Part shown: positions 9,296-17,364 of the stretch, piece by piece | How the letters are laid out: each line of letters starts with the position of its first letter | Position numbering within the stretch: position 1 is the first letter of the stretch | Program-made: the position numbers and the translations under genes | The notes under the pieces: model-generated | Databases searched by the model: none | What the model saw: only the letters and a program-made list of their open reading frames with translations | What the model was told of the DNA's origin: nothing | Assembly (NCBI RefSeq): GCF_028736035.1 | Contig: NZ_CP117866.1 | Location: forward strand, 3,968,001-4,032,000 | DNA length: 64,000 bases | Direction: 5' to 3' | Source: Streptomyces sp. T12 | GTDB taxonomy: Bacteria; Actinomycetota; Actinomycetes; Streptomycetales; Streptomycetaceae

Positions 9296-9551
9296 CGTCG
9301 CTCTCGCGCTCGAGGCCCAAGTCCCCGCAACGCGCTCACCCAGCGGCACACCGACCTGAAGGCGGAGTTCGGTCCATCGCAGAACCGGGCGAGCTCGTCC
9401 CACTCGTGGGTCCCCCGTTGTTGAGGACGATGCGGTACAGCCCCAGCAGCAGCCTCACGTCATCAAGTTCGTCGAGCGTCACCGGCAGCCGCTCCGGTGG
9501 ATTCGGCACCCGCCCTTCCTCCCGCCCAGAAGGGTTCAGTGCCGTCGGCCG

Positions 9552-10298
9552 TCAGGACGTGGGCGCGTCCAGGTTCGGCTTGCGCTCCACGTCCAGGACG
9601 TTCACGCCCTCGTCATCCGGAGCGCCGAACGCCTCGGCGATCACGCCGGTACCCGTGCCGGTGACCTCAAGAGCCAGGTGGCTGCCCAGTGCCCGCAGGT
9701 CCAGCCGCGCGCGGGGCGCGCCCGCGTGATCCGGCATCCGGTGGATCCGTGTCGCCGGGTAGCCCAGGCCGATCAGCGTCCTGCGCATCGCCGTATGGCT
9801 GGTGACGTCGGTGCCTGTGAACTTCTCGCTGATGCGCTTGATGTGCTCATCTCCGCTGCACTTCTCCACGCCCGACAGCGGTACTTCCTTCACCTCAGCG
9901 GGAGCCGGGGCGTCCGGGGCAGGCGTGGACTGGCCGTCCTCCACCGGAACCGGGATCTCCCCCTCGCCGTTCGGGGTGCCCGGCGGAGTCTCCCCCGGCC
10001 CGTAGGCCGGCGGGGCGGTTATGCCCTCGGCGCCCGGCAGGTCTTCCGGCCGGGGAGCGCTGCCGTCTCCTTCGTCGCTCGGGGCATCGGGGGTGCACTG
10101 CTGCGCGATGCGGTTCATCAGCTTGAGAAAGCGCACCTCGGATGCGCCGCCCGAAGGGCTGGCGGTGGAGACCGTGTTGCCCGCCGGGGACGAGTCGCTG
10201 CCCCCGCCCTGCGTGCCGCAGGCAGTGAGCACTAGGCAGCCGAGCGCGGCCAGCACGATGGGCTTGGGGAGGGATAGGGATCTCATGCGCGACATCAT
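9552..10298 (-). CDS. Hypothetical lipoprotein
   Basis: Product is 248 aa from the first of two adjacent ATGs at 10298; ATGs at 10295 and 10286 are equally possible and no strong ribosome site decides. The N-terminus is a lipoprotein signal with lipobox LTAC (Cys27). A disordered Pro/Gly/Glu-rich segment spans about 70-135. The C-terminal domain of about 110 residues (HIKRISEKFTGTDVTSHTAM, then LGSHLALEVTGTGTGVIAEA) I do not recognise. It is divergent from the phospholipase A2 gene, with an 18-bp palindrome between them. A role as a partner or immunity protein is possible but rests only on position. Confidence 0.7.
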   Translation of the reverse strand: MMSRMRSLSLPKPIVLAALGCLVLTACGTQGGGSDSSPAGNTVSTASPSGGASEVRFLKLMNRIAQQCTPDAPSDEGDGSAPRPEDLPGAEGITAPPAYGPGETPPGTPNGEGEIPVPVEDGQSTPAPDAPAPAEVKEVPLSGVEKCSGDEHIKRISEKFTGTDVTSHTAMRRTLIGLGYPATRIHRMPDHAGAPRARLDLRALGSHLALEVTGTGTGVIAEAFGAPDDEGVNVLDVERKPNLDAPTS

Positions 10299-10321
10299 GC
10301 CGCGCGATTTTCGCGGTGTGT

Positions 10322-10339
10322 ATGAGTACTCGTACTCAT
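10322..10339. promoter_or_regulatory. 18-bp palindrome between lipoprotein and phospholipase genes
   Basis: ATGAGTAC-TC-GTACTCAT has perfect 8-bp arms around two central bases. It lies 24 bp upstream of the lipoprotein start and about 115 bp upstream of the phospholipase start, in AT-richer sequence than its surroundings. It looks like an operator for a dimeric regulator acting on one or both genes. Confidence 0.5.
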
Positions 10340-10454
10340 CTCCAACGCGACGTCAACACCCCCTGGAACTGGGGGTTTTGACTCCGCTTTACATCTCTTG
10401 CGCACATGCGTTCGCCCCGCTTAAGGTCCACGATCAATCGCGATCTCCACGATC

Positions 10455-12095
10455 GTGAAGAGAATGAGGGGGACCATCTTGCGAAGATTCGCCGCACTCC
10501 CTGTGGTGACCGCAGCATCCATAGCCATGCTGCTGCCGCAGCAGTCCGCTACGGCAGCCGAACCGCCCACCCCGCCACTCGACGCAGGCCAGATCCAGCC
10601 CATCGGCCCCGGCCTCTACACGTCATCCAACGACACCTACGAGATCGTCGAGAACGACGTCCCAGCCGGACTGATGGGCCGCTCCCACGCCGTCACCGGC
10701 CAGGCCTCCGGCGCCGCCCAAGCCCAGGACGCTCCCGCCGACCGTTCCGACCTCGGAGTGTTCGGACCGAGCTGGGAAGCCGAATTCCTCGGCGGCCAGC
10801 TCAACCGCAAGCTCGCGCCAAGCTCCGGGCGGATCACCGTCACCGACCTGGCCAGCAGCGAAACCATCCGCTACGACCTGACCGACTCCATCGCAGGCCC
10901 CGACGGCGGCAGCATCAACACCTACACGGCCACCGACGGCTCGACCCTCGTCGAGAACATCACCTGGGACGACCTGGCGGGTGACCTGAAGACCACCGTC
11001 ACCGAAACCGTCAACGTCGACCTCAGCCAGGCAGGCGAAGGCGACACCGGCTTCGAGGACGCCTCCGGCAACCCCATCCCGGCCGCCGACACCAAGCCCA
11101 CCTACACCTGGAAGCAGGTCGGCGGCAGCGGCGACACCTGGCGGGTCACCGCCGTCGGCAGCAAGGCGTTCAATTCCTCCACCGTCTCCTACGACGCCCA
11201 GGGCCGTGTCTCGACCGTGAGCAACCCCGCCGGGGGCGAAAACCCGGCGCAGTCGCTCAAGGTGACCTACTCCTCCGCCACCACCGCCTCCGGCTCGACA
11301 CTTGGCGACGTGGCCGGTCAGGTGAAGGAGATCACCCTCACCTCCGGCAGCACCGTCCAGACGCTGGCCCGCTACTCCTACGACGGCTCCGGCCTGCTGC
11401 GCAAGGTCGCCAACCCCGCCGAGGGCAGCGACCTCAACGCCTACACCTACGACGCGTCCGACCGCGTCGCCACCGCCACCTCCGACGCCGGAGCCAAGTG
11501 GCAACTGGCCTACTCGGGTGACTCCGCCACCCCGGCCGCGACGGAGACCACCGGCACCGTCCCCGACGGCGGCAGCACCTTCGCAGGCGCCCCCAGCATC
11601 CAGCAGGGAGAGGGCGTCACCCCCGCTGCCGAGGACTTCACCGGCTCGGAGATCAACGAACCGCAGGCCAACCCGAGTTACTGCTACCACGCCGTCCACT
11701 GGATGTGGTACGTGTACAGCGGCTGCGCCACCAAGGTCGCCCACTACGGCTGGCACAACCCGTACTGGAAGCAGACCCCCACCGGATACTGGGTCGTCGG
11801 CATCAACCACGACCACTGCACCTCCGCCGCGGACAAGCCGGCCGGCTGGGACTTCCGTGCCGCCTGCGACGCGCACGACTACGGCTACGGCACCATCGGC
11901 AACGCCTACAAGGGCTACAAGTGGTACCTGGACAAGGGCAAGGGCCTCCAGGCCGACTCCGTCTTCTACACCACCCTGTACTCCTACACGTGCCCGGCCT
12001 ACGCGCGTAAAACCGCCTGCCGCACCACGGCCTACAGCTACTACATGGCCGTGTACCTCTTCGGCAAGCCGAAGAATGGCGCCAACGCCACCTGA
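10455..12095 (+). CDS. Secreted YD-repeat protein with C-terminal bacterial phospholipase A2 domain
   Basis: Product is 546 aa from the GTG at 10455. A TTG at 10479, preceded by GAGGGGG with 6-nt spacing and giving a cleaner signal peptide (RRFAALPVVTAASIAMLLP), may be the true start. Residues about 35-370 are Rhs/YD-like beta repeats (VSYDAQGRVSTVSNP, RYSYDGSGLLRKVANP, YTYDASDRVATATS). Residues about 415-540 match the prokaryotic phospholipase A2 family. Key features are the HCTSAADKPAGWDFRAACDA stretch, then HDYGYG with the His474-Asp475 pair, and several Cys suited to disulfides. The enzyme would hydrolyse the sn-2 acyl bond of phospholipids outside the cell. YD repeats joined to a lipase fit a small polymorphic-toxin or exported hydrolase design. 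A strong terminator follows. Confidence 0.85.
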   Translation: MKRMRGTILRRFAALPVVTAASIAMLLPQQSATAAEPPTPPLDAGQIQPIGPGLYTSSNDTYEIVENDVPAGLMGRSHAVTGQASGAAQAQDAPADRSDLGVFGPSWEAEFLGGQLNRKLAPSSGRITVTDLASSETIRYDLTDSIAGPDGGSINTYTATDGSTLVENITWDDLAGDLKTTVTETVNVDLSQAGEGDTGFEDASGNPIPAADTKPTYTWKQVGGSGDTWRVTAVGSKAFNSSTVSYDAQGRVSTVSNPAGGENPAQSLKVTYSSATTASGSTLGDVAGQVKEITLTSGSTVQTLARYSYDGSGLLRKVANPAEGSDLNAYTYDASDRVATATSDAGAKWQLAYSGDSATPAATETTGTVPDGGSTFAGAPSIQQGEGVTPAAEDFTGSEINEPQANPSYCYHAVHWMWYVYSGCATKVAHYGWHNPYWKQTPTGYWVVGINHDHCTSAADKPAGWDFRAACDAHDYGYGTIGNAYKGYKWYLDKGKGLQADSVFYTTLYSYTCPAYARKTACRTTAYSYYMAVYLFGKPKNGANAT

Positions 12096-12127
12096 TCCAC
12101 CGGCTGCACCGCCCCGTTGACTGCGAA

Positions 12128-12170
12128 GGGGGGCGGGCAGCGAGAACCCCTCGTTGCCCGCCCTCCTTTT
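12128..12170 (+). terminator. Rho-independent terminator after the phospholipase gene
   Basis: GGGCGGGCAGCGAG pairs with CTCGTTGCCCGCCC (14 bp, one G-U) around a 5-nt loop and is followed by CCTTTT. It separates the phospholipase gene from the subtilase gene. Confidence 0.85.
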
Positions 12171-12193
12171 CGTGTGCCCAACACCCTTCCCCG

Positions 12194-14602
12194 ATGGAGC
12201 AGTTCGTGAAGAGACCCGTATGGGCCTTGGTAGCCGCCACGGCGGCAGCCATGGTGTTCTCCGCCCTCCCCACCCACCTCAACCCGCTCACGGGAACCAG
12301 CCCCGTCTCCGCCGCCGAAGGCGACCCCGTCCCCCCCGCCCTGTTCGACAAGACCTCCGACGGCTCGACCATCCGCGTCAACGTCGTCACCGACCAGCGC
12401 GCCGACCTCTCCGGAGTGGCCGAAGCAGGCGAGTCCCTCGTCTCCTACGACACCCTCCCCCTGATCACCCTGCGCGTGGACAGCGCGGGCCTGACGGAAC
12501 TCCAGTCCAAGCCCGGCGTCGTCGCCGTCAGCGAAGACATCGCCGTCCCGCCCACCCTGAACGAATCCACCGTCAAGATCGGCAGCGACAAGGCCGTCGC
12601 CGCCGGCAAGACCGGCAGCGGCGTCACTGTCGCGGTCCTCGACACCGGCATCGCCGCGCAGCACCCCTTCCTCACCGGCCGCGTCAAGGCCCAGGCGTGC
12701 TTCTCCGTCAACGACGCCACCTACGGCTCCACCAGCCTGTGTCCCAACGGCACCGCCCAGCAGGAAGGCACAGGAGTCGCCGACGCCGACACCGGCCCCT
12801 GCGCCACCCTCGGCACGGCCTGCTCCCACGGAACCCACGTCGCCGGAATCGCCGCCGGTGACGGCACCGGAATCTCGGGAGCACCTACGCGCGGTGTCGC
12901 TCCTGGTGCCGATCTCGTCTCCATCCAGGTGTTCTCCAAGTTCGACTCCGACAACTACTGCGGAGCCGGGAACAGCCCGTGCGTGCTCAGCTTCACCAGC
13001 TCCCAGATCAAGGGGCTGGAAAAGGTCCTGGCGCTGAAGAAGGCCGGAACCAACATCGTCGCCGCCAATATGAGCCTGGGCGCCGGACGCTGGACCGCAG
13101 CCTGCGCCAGCGACCCCCGCAAGGCCATCATCGACAGCCTGCGCACCGAGAACGTCGCCACCGTCGTCGCCGCCGGCAACAACGGCTACACCGACGCCGT
13201 CAACGCCCCCGGCTGCGTGGAATCCGCCGTCACCGTCGGCTCCACCACCGACGACGACCAGCTCTCCACGTTCACCAACCGTGGCCCGCTGCTGGACCTG
13301 TTCGCCCCCGGCACCTCCATCGTCTCCTCCGTGCCCGGCGGCACCTACGCTTCCAAGAACGGCACCTCCATGGCCGCCCCGCACGTGGCGGGCGCCCTCG
13401 CCGTCCTCAAGCAGACCCACCCGGACAAGAGCATCACGGATCTCGAGTCGCTGCTGAAGTCGACCGGGACGCCCATCACTGCCGATGGGGGCGTCACCAT
13501 CCCCCGCATCGACGTCGGCAAGGCGGTCGGCGCGGCCGAGCCGGAGCCCGAGCCCGAGCCGGGCACCAAGCCGCTGCCCTCCCGGATCATCAATGACACG
13601 GACCAGGTCATTCCCGACCCCGGCACCGTGGAGTCGCCGATCAAGGTCAGTGGATTCACCGGCAACGCCCCCGGCGCGCTCCAGGTCACGGTGAACCTCA
13701 CGCACGAATGGCTCGGCGAGGTGAAAATCGACCTGGTCGACCCGGACGGCAAGTCGTACGCCGTGAAGACGACGAACGGCACGGACCCCGGCGGCACGCT
13801 CAGCAAGACCTACACGGTCGACGCAAGTACGTCCCCGGCCAACGGCACCTGGAAGCTCCAGGTCCAGGACAAGTCCGCGGGCGCCGACGGCACCCTCGAC
13901 AAGTGGTCGCTGACGTTCCCCTCGCACGAGAACCAGACCGACTTCACCATCCCCGACCCCGGCACCGTGGAGTCGCCGATCACCGTCAGCGGGCTCACCG
14001 GCTCCGCCCCGCAGGCGCTGCAGGCGTACGTGGACGCCACCCACGAATGGCTCGGTGACCTGGAAATCAGCCTGGTCGCCCCGGACAACAAGACGTACGC
14101 GCTCAAGTCGACGTCCTCGACGGAGACCGGCGGCACCATCCGCCAGCTCTACACCGTCGACGCCAGTGCCTCCCCGGCCAACGGCACCTGGAAGCTCCGC
14201 GTCAAGGACGCCTCCGCGGGCGCCGACGGCACCCTCAACGGCTGGGCGCTGACGTTCCCCGCCTCGTACGAGAACCAGACCGGCCATGCCGTCCCCGACC
14301 CCGGCACCGTGGAGTCGCCGATCACCGTCAGCGGGCTCACCGGCTCCGCTCCACAGGACCTGCAGGTGTACGTGGACGCCACCCACGAATGGCTCGGTGA
14401 CCTGGAAATCAGCCTGGTCGCTCCGAACGGCACGACGTACGCGCTCAAGTCGACGTCCGAGACGGAGACCGGCGGCACCCTCCAGCAGGTCTACACCGTG
14501 GACGCCAGCGCCTCCCCGGCCAACGGCACCTGGAAGCTCCGCGTCGAGGACGCCTCCTCCGGCGCCACCGGCACCCTCAACGGCTGGACGCTCACGCTCT
14601 GA
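12194..14602 (+). CDS. Secreted subtilisin-like serine protease (S8) with three C-terminal P-domains
   Basis: Product is 802 aa from the ATG at 12194. The GTG at 12206, with GGAG upstream and an immediate signal peptide, may be the real start. After the signal comes an inhibitor I9-like propeptide (residues about 50-120). The catalytic domain follows with Asp150 (AVLDTGI), His212 (HGTHVAG) and Ser392 (GTSMAAPHVAG). A Glu-Pro linker precedes three proprotein-convertase P-domain repeats of about 113 aa. Each repeat begins IPDPGTVESPI and contains HEWLG and SPANGTWKL. Repeats 2 and 3 are nearly identical at DNA level, which suggests recent duplication. It is an extracellular protease; the P-domains probably stabilise it or bind substrate. 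Confidence 0.93.
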   Translation: MEQFVKRPVWALVAATAAAMVFSALPTHLNPLTGTSPVSAAEGDPVPPALFDKTSDGSTIRVNVVTDQRADLSGVAEAGESLVSYDTLPLITLRVDSAGLTELQSKPGVVAVSEDIAVPPTLNESTVKIGSDKAVAAGKTGSGVTVAVLDTGIAAQHPFLTGRVKAQACFSVNDATYGSTSLCPNGTAQQEGTGVADADTGPCATLGTACSHGTHVAGIAAGDGTGISGAPTRGVAPGADLVSIQVFSKFDSDNYCGAGNSPCVLSFTSSQIKGLEKVLALKKAGTNIVAANMSLGAGRWTAACASDPRKAIIDSLRTENVATVVAAGNNGYTDAVNAPGCVESAVTVGSTTDDDQLSTFTNRGPLLDLFAPGTSIVSSVPGGTYASKNGTSMAAPHVAGALAVLKQTHPDKSITDLESLLKSTGTPITADGGVTIPRIDVGKAVGAAEPEPEPEPGTKPLPSRIINDTDQVIPDPGTVESPIKVSGFTGNAPGALQVTVNLTHEWLGEVKIDLVDPDGKSYAVKTTNGTDPGGTLSKTYTVDASTSPANGTWKLQVQDKSAGADGTLDKWSLTFPSHENQTDFTIPDPGTVESPITVSGLTGSAPQALQAYVDATHEWLGDLEISLVAPDNKTYALKSTSSTETGGTIRQLYTVDASASPANGTWKLRVKDASAGADGTLNGWALTFPASYENQTGHAVPDPGTVESPITVSGLTGSAPQDLQVYVDATHEWLGDLEISLVAPNGTTYALKSTSETETGGTLQQVYTVDASASPANGTWKLRVEDASSGATGTLNGWTLTL
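13610..14602 (+). repeat. Triplicated P-domain segment (about 340-bp unit)
   Basis: Units begin at 13610, 13949 and 14291, so the spacing is 339 and 342 bp and reading frame is kept. Units 2 and 3 share a stretch of more than 50 identical bases at their start; unit 1 is more diverged. This is an in-frame tandem domain expansion. Confidence 0.85.
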
Positions 14603-14617
14603 GCCACCTCTCCACGC

Positions 14618-14648
14618 GCGGCCCCCGGCATACCCCGCCGGGGGCCGC
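14618..14648. terminator. Bidirectional terminator between convergent subtilase and amidase genes
   Basis: Perfect 12-bp stem GCGGCCCCCGGC / GCCGGGGGCCGC with a 7-nt loop, between the two convergent stop codons. There is no T-run, as is usual in Streptomyces. Confidence 0.8.
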
Positions 14649-14689
14649 CCCGCGCCCGCCGAAGGCGCTCGTGCGTGCCCCTGGTCGGA

Positions 14690-15868
14690 TCAGGTGCGGT
14701 AGGCGTAGTACAGGGCGTTCGGGTACGACGCGATAATGCTCGACACCGACCGGCTGTAGGTGTTGGTGGAGTGGTACGTCAGATACGGAACGCCCCGGCT
14801 GCGGGACGTGACGATCATGGTGTGGTCCTTCGAGCCGTCCTTGTCGAAGTCCATCTGGAGCACATCGCCGACGTCCATCTGGTAGACGTTGGCGAGGCTG
14901 GTCGTCCGCTTCGAGTTCTGCGCGAACCAGGACCACTCGTTGACGCCGACGAACGAGTACGACTGGATGTCGGCGTTGCCGAACCACTTGGTGTAGTCGT
15001 ACACATAGCCGGGGACGTGCTTCCAGCCGCCCGCCTTCAGGGCCTGGCTGACGAAGTTGGTGCAGTCGCCGCCCGCGCCCTGCCCGTTGAAGTCCGGGTA
15101 GGCCGGGTTGTAGCCGGACCAGTACTGCTTCGCGTAGGCGGCCATCGCCGGGTAGTCCAGGCCGCTGGCGGTGAAGTTCTTCGGGTTGACCGGGCCGGGG
15201 TACGAGGTCGAAGCCTTGGGCGCCGAGGGCGTGGTGGTGCCGGCCTTCGCGGCCATGGGTGCGACGGCCGGCCTGGCCGTCTGGTTCACCGCGAGGTACC
15301 CCTCGTCGGTCGCGCGGATTCCGGTCAGCTGCCAGTCGCCCCGCCGGTCGGCGCTGAACGTCAGCTCGTGGTGGGCCTGGAACCCGGTGGTCCTCGGTTG
15401 GCCGCCGCGGGCGCCCGCGTAGGTGAGGGTCGTGGTCTCGGTGACCGCGACCTTGGCCTTGCGGCCCTTCACGCGCGTGCCGTCCACAGTGACGGTCGTG
15501 CTGCCCTTGGTGTACTTCTCGCCCAGCTCGGCGAGCCTGTCCCCGCGCTGATCCAGCGTGGACAGCGCGGCGTCCTCGCTGCGGGCCAGGCCAAAGGACA
15601 GCCGGACGTCCCCGGAGAGGCCGTCGGTCAGCGGCTCCTCCCGGTCACCCTGCGTGCCGTCGACCAAAGCGTTCGTACGGTCGGTGAAGACCGCGTCCGC
15701 CAGCCGCTGGAAGGTGGCCTTGGTCCTGGCATCCACCGTGGGGTCGTCGGCGACCGCGGCGCCCGCGCTCCAGTTGGGAAGCATCGCTGCTCCGGCGATG
15801 ACCGAGGCGGCGGCTGCCCCGAGTATGGTGGCGCGACGCCGCGTACGGCTCAATTTCCTTGACTTCAC
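14690..15868 (-). CDS. Secreted Amidase_6-domain protein
   Basis: Product is 392 aa from a GTG at 15868 with GAGGGGAA upstream. A Tat-like or Sec signal (RTRRRATILGAAAASVIAGA) is followed by an N-terminal helical and beta domain to about residue 210. The C-terminal 160 residues match the Amidase_6 family. The catalytic Cys is at 269 in GGDCTNFVSQ, and His349 lies in DHTMIV after an Asp-rich loop (DFDKDGSKD). Related proteins are thought to act on peptidoglycan-linked amides or similar bonds, but substrates are not established. The amidase lies downstream of the CE4-like gene on the same strand, across a 113-bp gap. Confidence 0.85.
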   Translation of the reverse strand: MKSRKLSRTRRRATILGAAAASVIAGAAMLPNWSAGAAVADDPTVDARTKATFQRLADAVFTDRTNALVDGTQGDREEPLTDGLSGDVRLSFGLARSEDAALSTLDQRGDRLAELGEKYTKGSTTVTVDGTRVKGRKAKVAVTETTTLTYAGARGGQPRTTGFQAHHELTFSADRRGDWQLTGIRATDEGYLAVNQTARPAVAPMAAKAGTTTPSAPKASTSYPGPVNPKNFTASGLDYPAMAAYAKQYWSGYNPAYPDFNGQGAGGDCTNFVSQALKAGGWKHVPGYVYDYTKWFGNADIQSYSFVGVNEWSWFAQNSKRTTSLANVYQMDVGDVLQMDFDKDGSKDHTMIVTSRSRGVPYLTYHSTNTYSRSVSSIIASYPNALYYAYRT

Positions 15869-15981
15869 TGTCAGTTCCCCTCTTGCCCCGGCGGAGGGAT
15901 GCCGGGCAGCGCATCTTTGCATGACTTGTGTGGCTCTTGTGAAGAGGGGTGCGCCCGGGAGTCAAGGGAGTTACGGGACCG

Positions 15982-17301
15982 TCACTGAACGACGGTCGAC
16001 CAGTCCGGCGACTGGGCCGGGTCCAGGGTGCGCAGCCGCTCCAGGGTCTCCGGCTTCTGCGCGTCGAGCCAGTCCGCGAGTTCGCGGAAGGACACACAGC
16101 GCACGTCCTTCTTCGTGCACACGTTCTTGACCACCTCGTCGACGGCCCGCATGTAGGTGCCGCCGTTCCACTGCTCGAAGTGGTTGCCGATGAACAGCGG
16201 TGCCCGGCTGCCGTAGTACACGCGGTTGAATCCGTTCATGTACGACTGGACGGTCTCCTCCTGCCACTGGGGGTACTTGGCCGGGTCGCCCTCGGTCTCG
16301 CCGTCGGACTGGTTGTAGAGGAAGTTGAAGTCCATGGACAGACCCTGGTAGTCGCCGCCCTCGTACGGGAGCATCTGCAGCGGGAAGTCCCAGATGCCGG
16401 CCTTCTTGGCGGGCCAGATCTGGAAGTCGCCGGCTGAGCTCGCGTCATAGCGCCAGCCGTAGCTCTTGACGGCCTTGAGCAGATTCTTCTGCCCTTCCAG
16501 GCAGGGCGCGCGACCGCCCGTGATCTCGCGCTCGGCGTCGAAGGGCAGGGGAGCGATGTCCTTGTAACCGGTGTTGGTCTTCCAGTTCTGCAGGAACGAG
16601 TAGAACTGGTCGATCTCGCTCTTCCATTCGTCGACGCTCCAGTAGCCGCCGCCGAGGGCGCCGCAGAAGTGGCCGTTGAAGTGCGAGCCGATCTCGTGCC
16701 CGTCCTGCCACGCCTTGCCGAGCTGCTCCAGCGTGGTGCGGATGTGCTCGTCGGTGGGGTAGCTGATGGCCGCGGCTCCAGGGTCGTGCTGCGGGGGGGC
16801 GTAGAGCTTCGCCTCGCCCTTGGGCAGCAAGTAGATGCCGGTGAGGAAGAACGTCATGTGGGCGTCGTACTCCTTGGCCAACTCCCGGTAGTGCTCGAAG
16901 AGCTGGTCGTCGCCCGCCAGGGCGCCGTCCCAGGAGAAGACCACGAACTGAGGTGGTTTCTCACCGGGTTTGAGCCGCTTCGGCTTCAACGTGCCCTTCT
17001 GCGGCCCGGTGTACGACGTCGAGCCGTCGCCGAGCACCTTGGTCTTCCCGTCCCACTTGGGCTCTTTGGGCGGTCTGGAGGGTGCGTCCTCGGCGTCGGA
17101 GCCGCCCCGGTCGTCGGCGGACGCGATCGGCGTGGTGCTGTCCGAGCCGGTCAGGCTCTGGTAGGCCACGGGTATCACCAGGGCAAAGAGGAGGGCCGCC
17201 ACCATCAGTGCTCCCAGGCGCACGGAAACCAGGGGCTCCCCTGCTCGGTGACGGGATGCGCGGGCTCTGCGGCGGTGGCCGGTGGCCGGCTTCGGCTTCA
17301 T
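15982..17301 (-). CDS. Membrane-anchored polysaccharide deacetylase-like (CE4 fold) protein
   Basis: Product is 439 aa. A basic N-terminus and one membrane segment (GALMVAALLFALVIPVAY, about residues 30-48) precede a Pro/Lys-rich linker and a NodB-like domain. Motif 1 reads FSWDG in place of the usual TFDDG, so the second Asp (metal ligand) is kept but the first (catalytic base) is Trp. Motif 2, HEIGSHFNGH, keeps the His-x3-His metal ligands. The rest (FDAEREITGGRAPCLEGQ, GWRYDASS) is consistent with the fold. The activity may be altered or lost. It lies between the amidase and the PBP genes on the same strand, which suggests a wall-related job. Confidence 0.7.
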   Translation of the reverse strand: MKPKPATGHRRRARASRHRAGEPLVSVRLGALMVAALLFALVIPVAYQSLTGSDSTTPIASADDRGGSDAEDAPSRPPKEPKWDGKTKVLGDGSTSYTGPQKGTLKPKRLKPGEKPPQFVVFSWDGALAGDDQLFEHYRELAKEYDAHMTFFLTGIYLLPKGEAKLYAPPQHDPGAAAISYPTDEHIRTTLEQLGKAWQDGHEIGSHFNGHFCGALGGGYWSVDEWKSEIDQFYSFLQNWKTNTGYKDIAPLPFDAEREITGGRAPCLEGQKNLLKAVKSYGWRYDASSAGDFQIWPAKKAGIWDFPLQMLPYEGGDYQGLSMDFNFLYNQSDGETEGDPAKYPQWQEETVQSYMNGFNRVYYGSRAPLFIGNHFEQWNGGTYMRAVDEVVKNVCTKKDVRCVSFRELADWLDAQKPETLERLRTLDPAQSPDWSTVVQ

Positions 17302-17364
17302 GTGCGGCTCATTCTGCGAAGGGGGTGGCGATGCTGCGGGGCTGCGGGGCTGGAGCGCTCGGGG

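Larger units (their letters stand above)
8743..9551. other. Degenerate region with gene remnants
   Basis: These 809 bases between the SDR and the lipoprotein gene hold no intact gene that I recognise. Two stretches keep coding character: a + strand C-terminal fragment at 8873-9040 and a - strand coiled-coil fragment at 9089-9295. A further - strand open stretch at about 9410-9530 (LPVTLDELDDVRLLLGLYRIVLNN) is followed by a frame break. The pattern looks like decay of one or more former genes, possibly mobile-element cargo, but no transposase or integrase motif is visible. Confidence 0.45.

Noticed and set aside
12041..14386. 781-codon open frame antisense to the subtilase gene
   Set aside because: Repeats in it only mirror the P-domain repeats of the sense gene; no ribosome site or domain.
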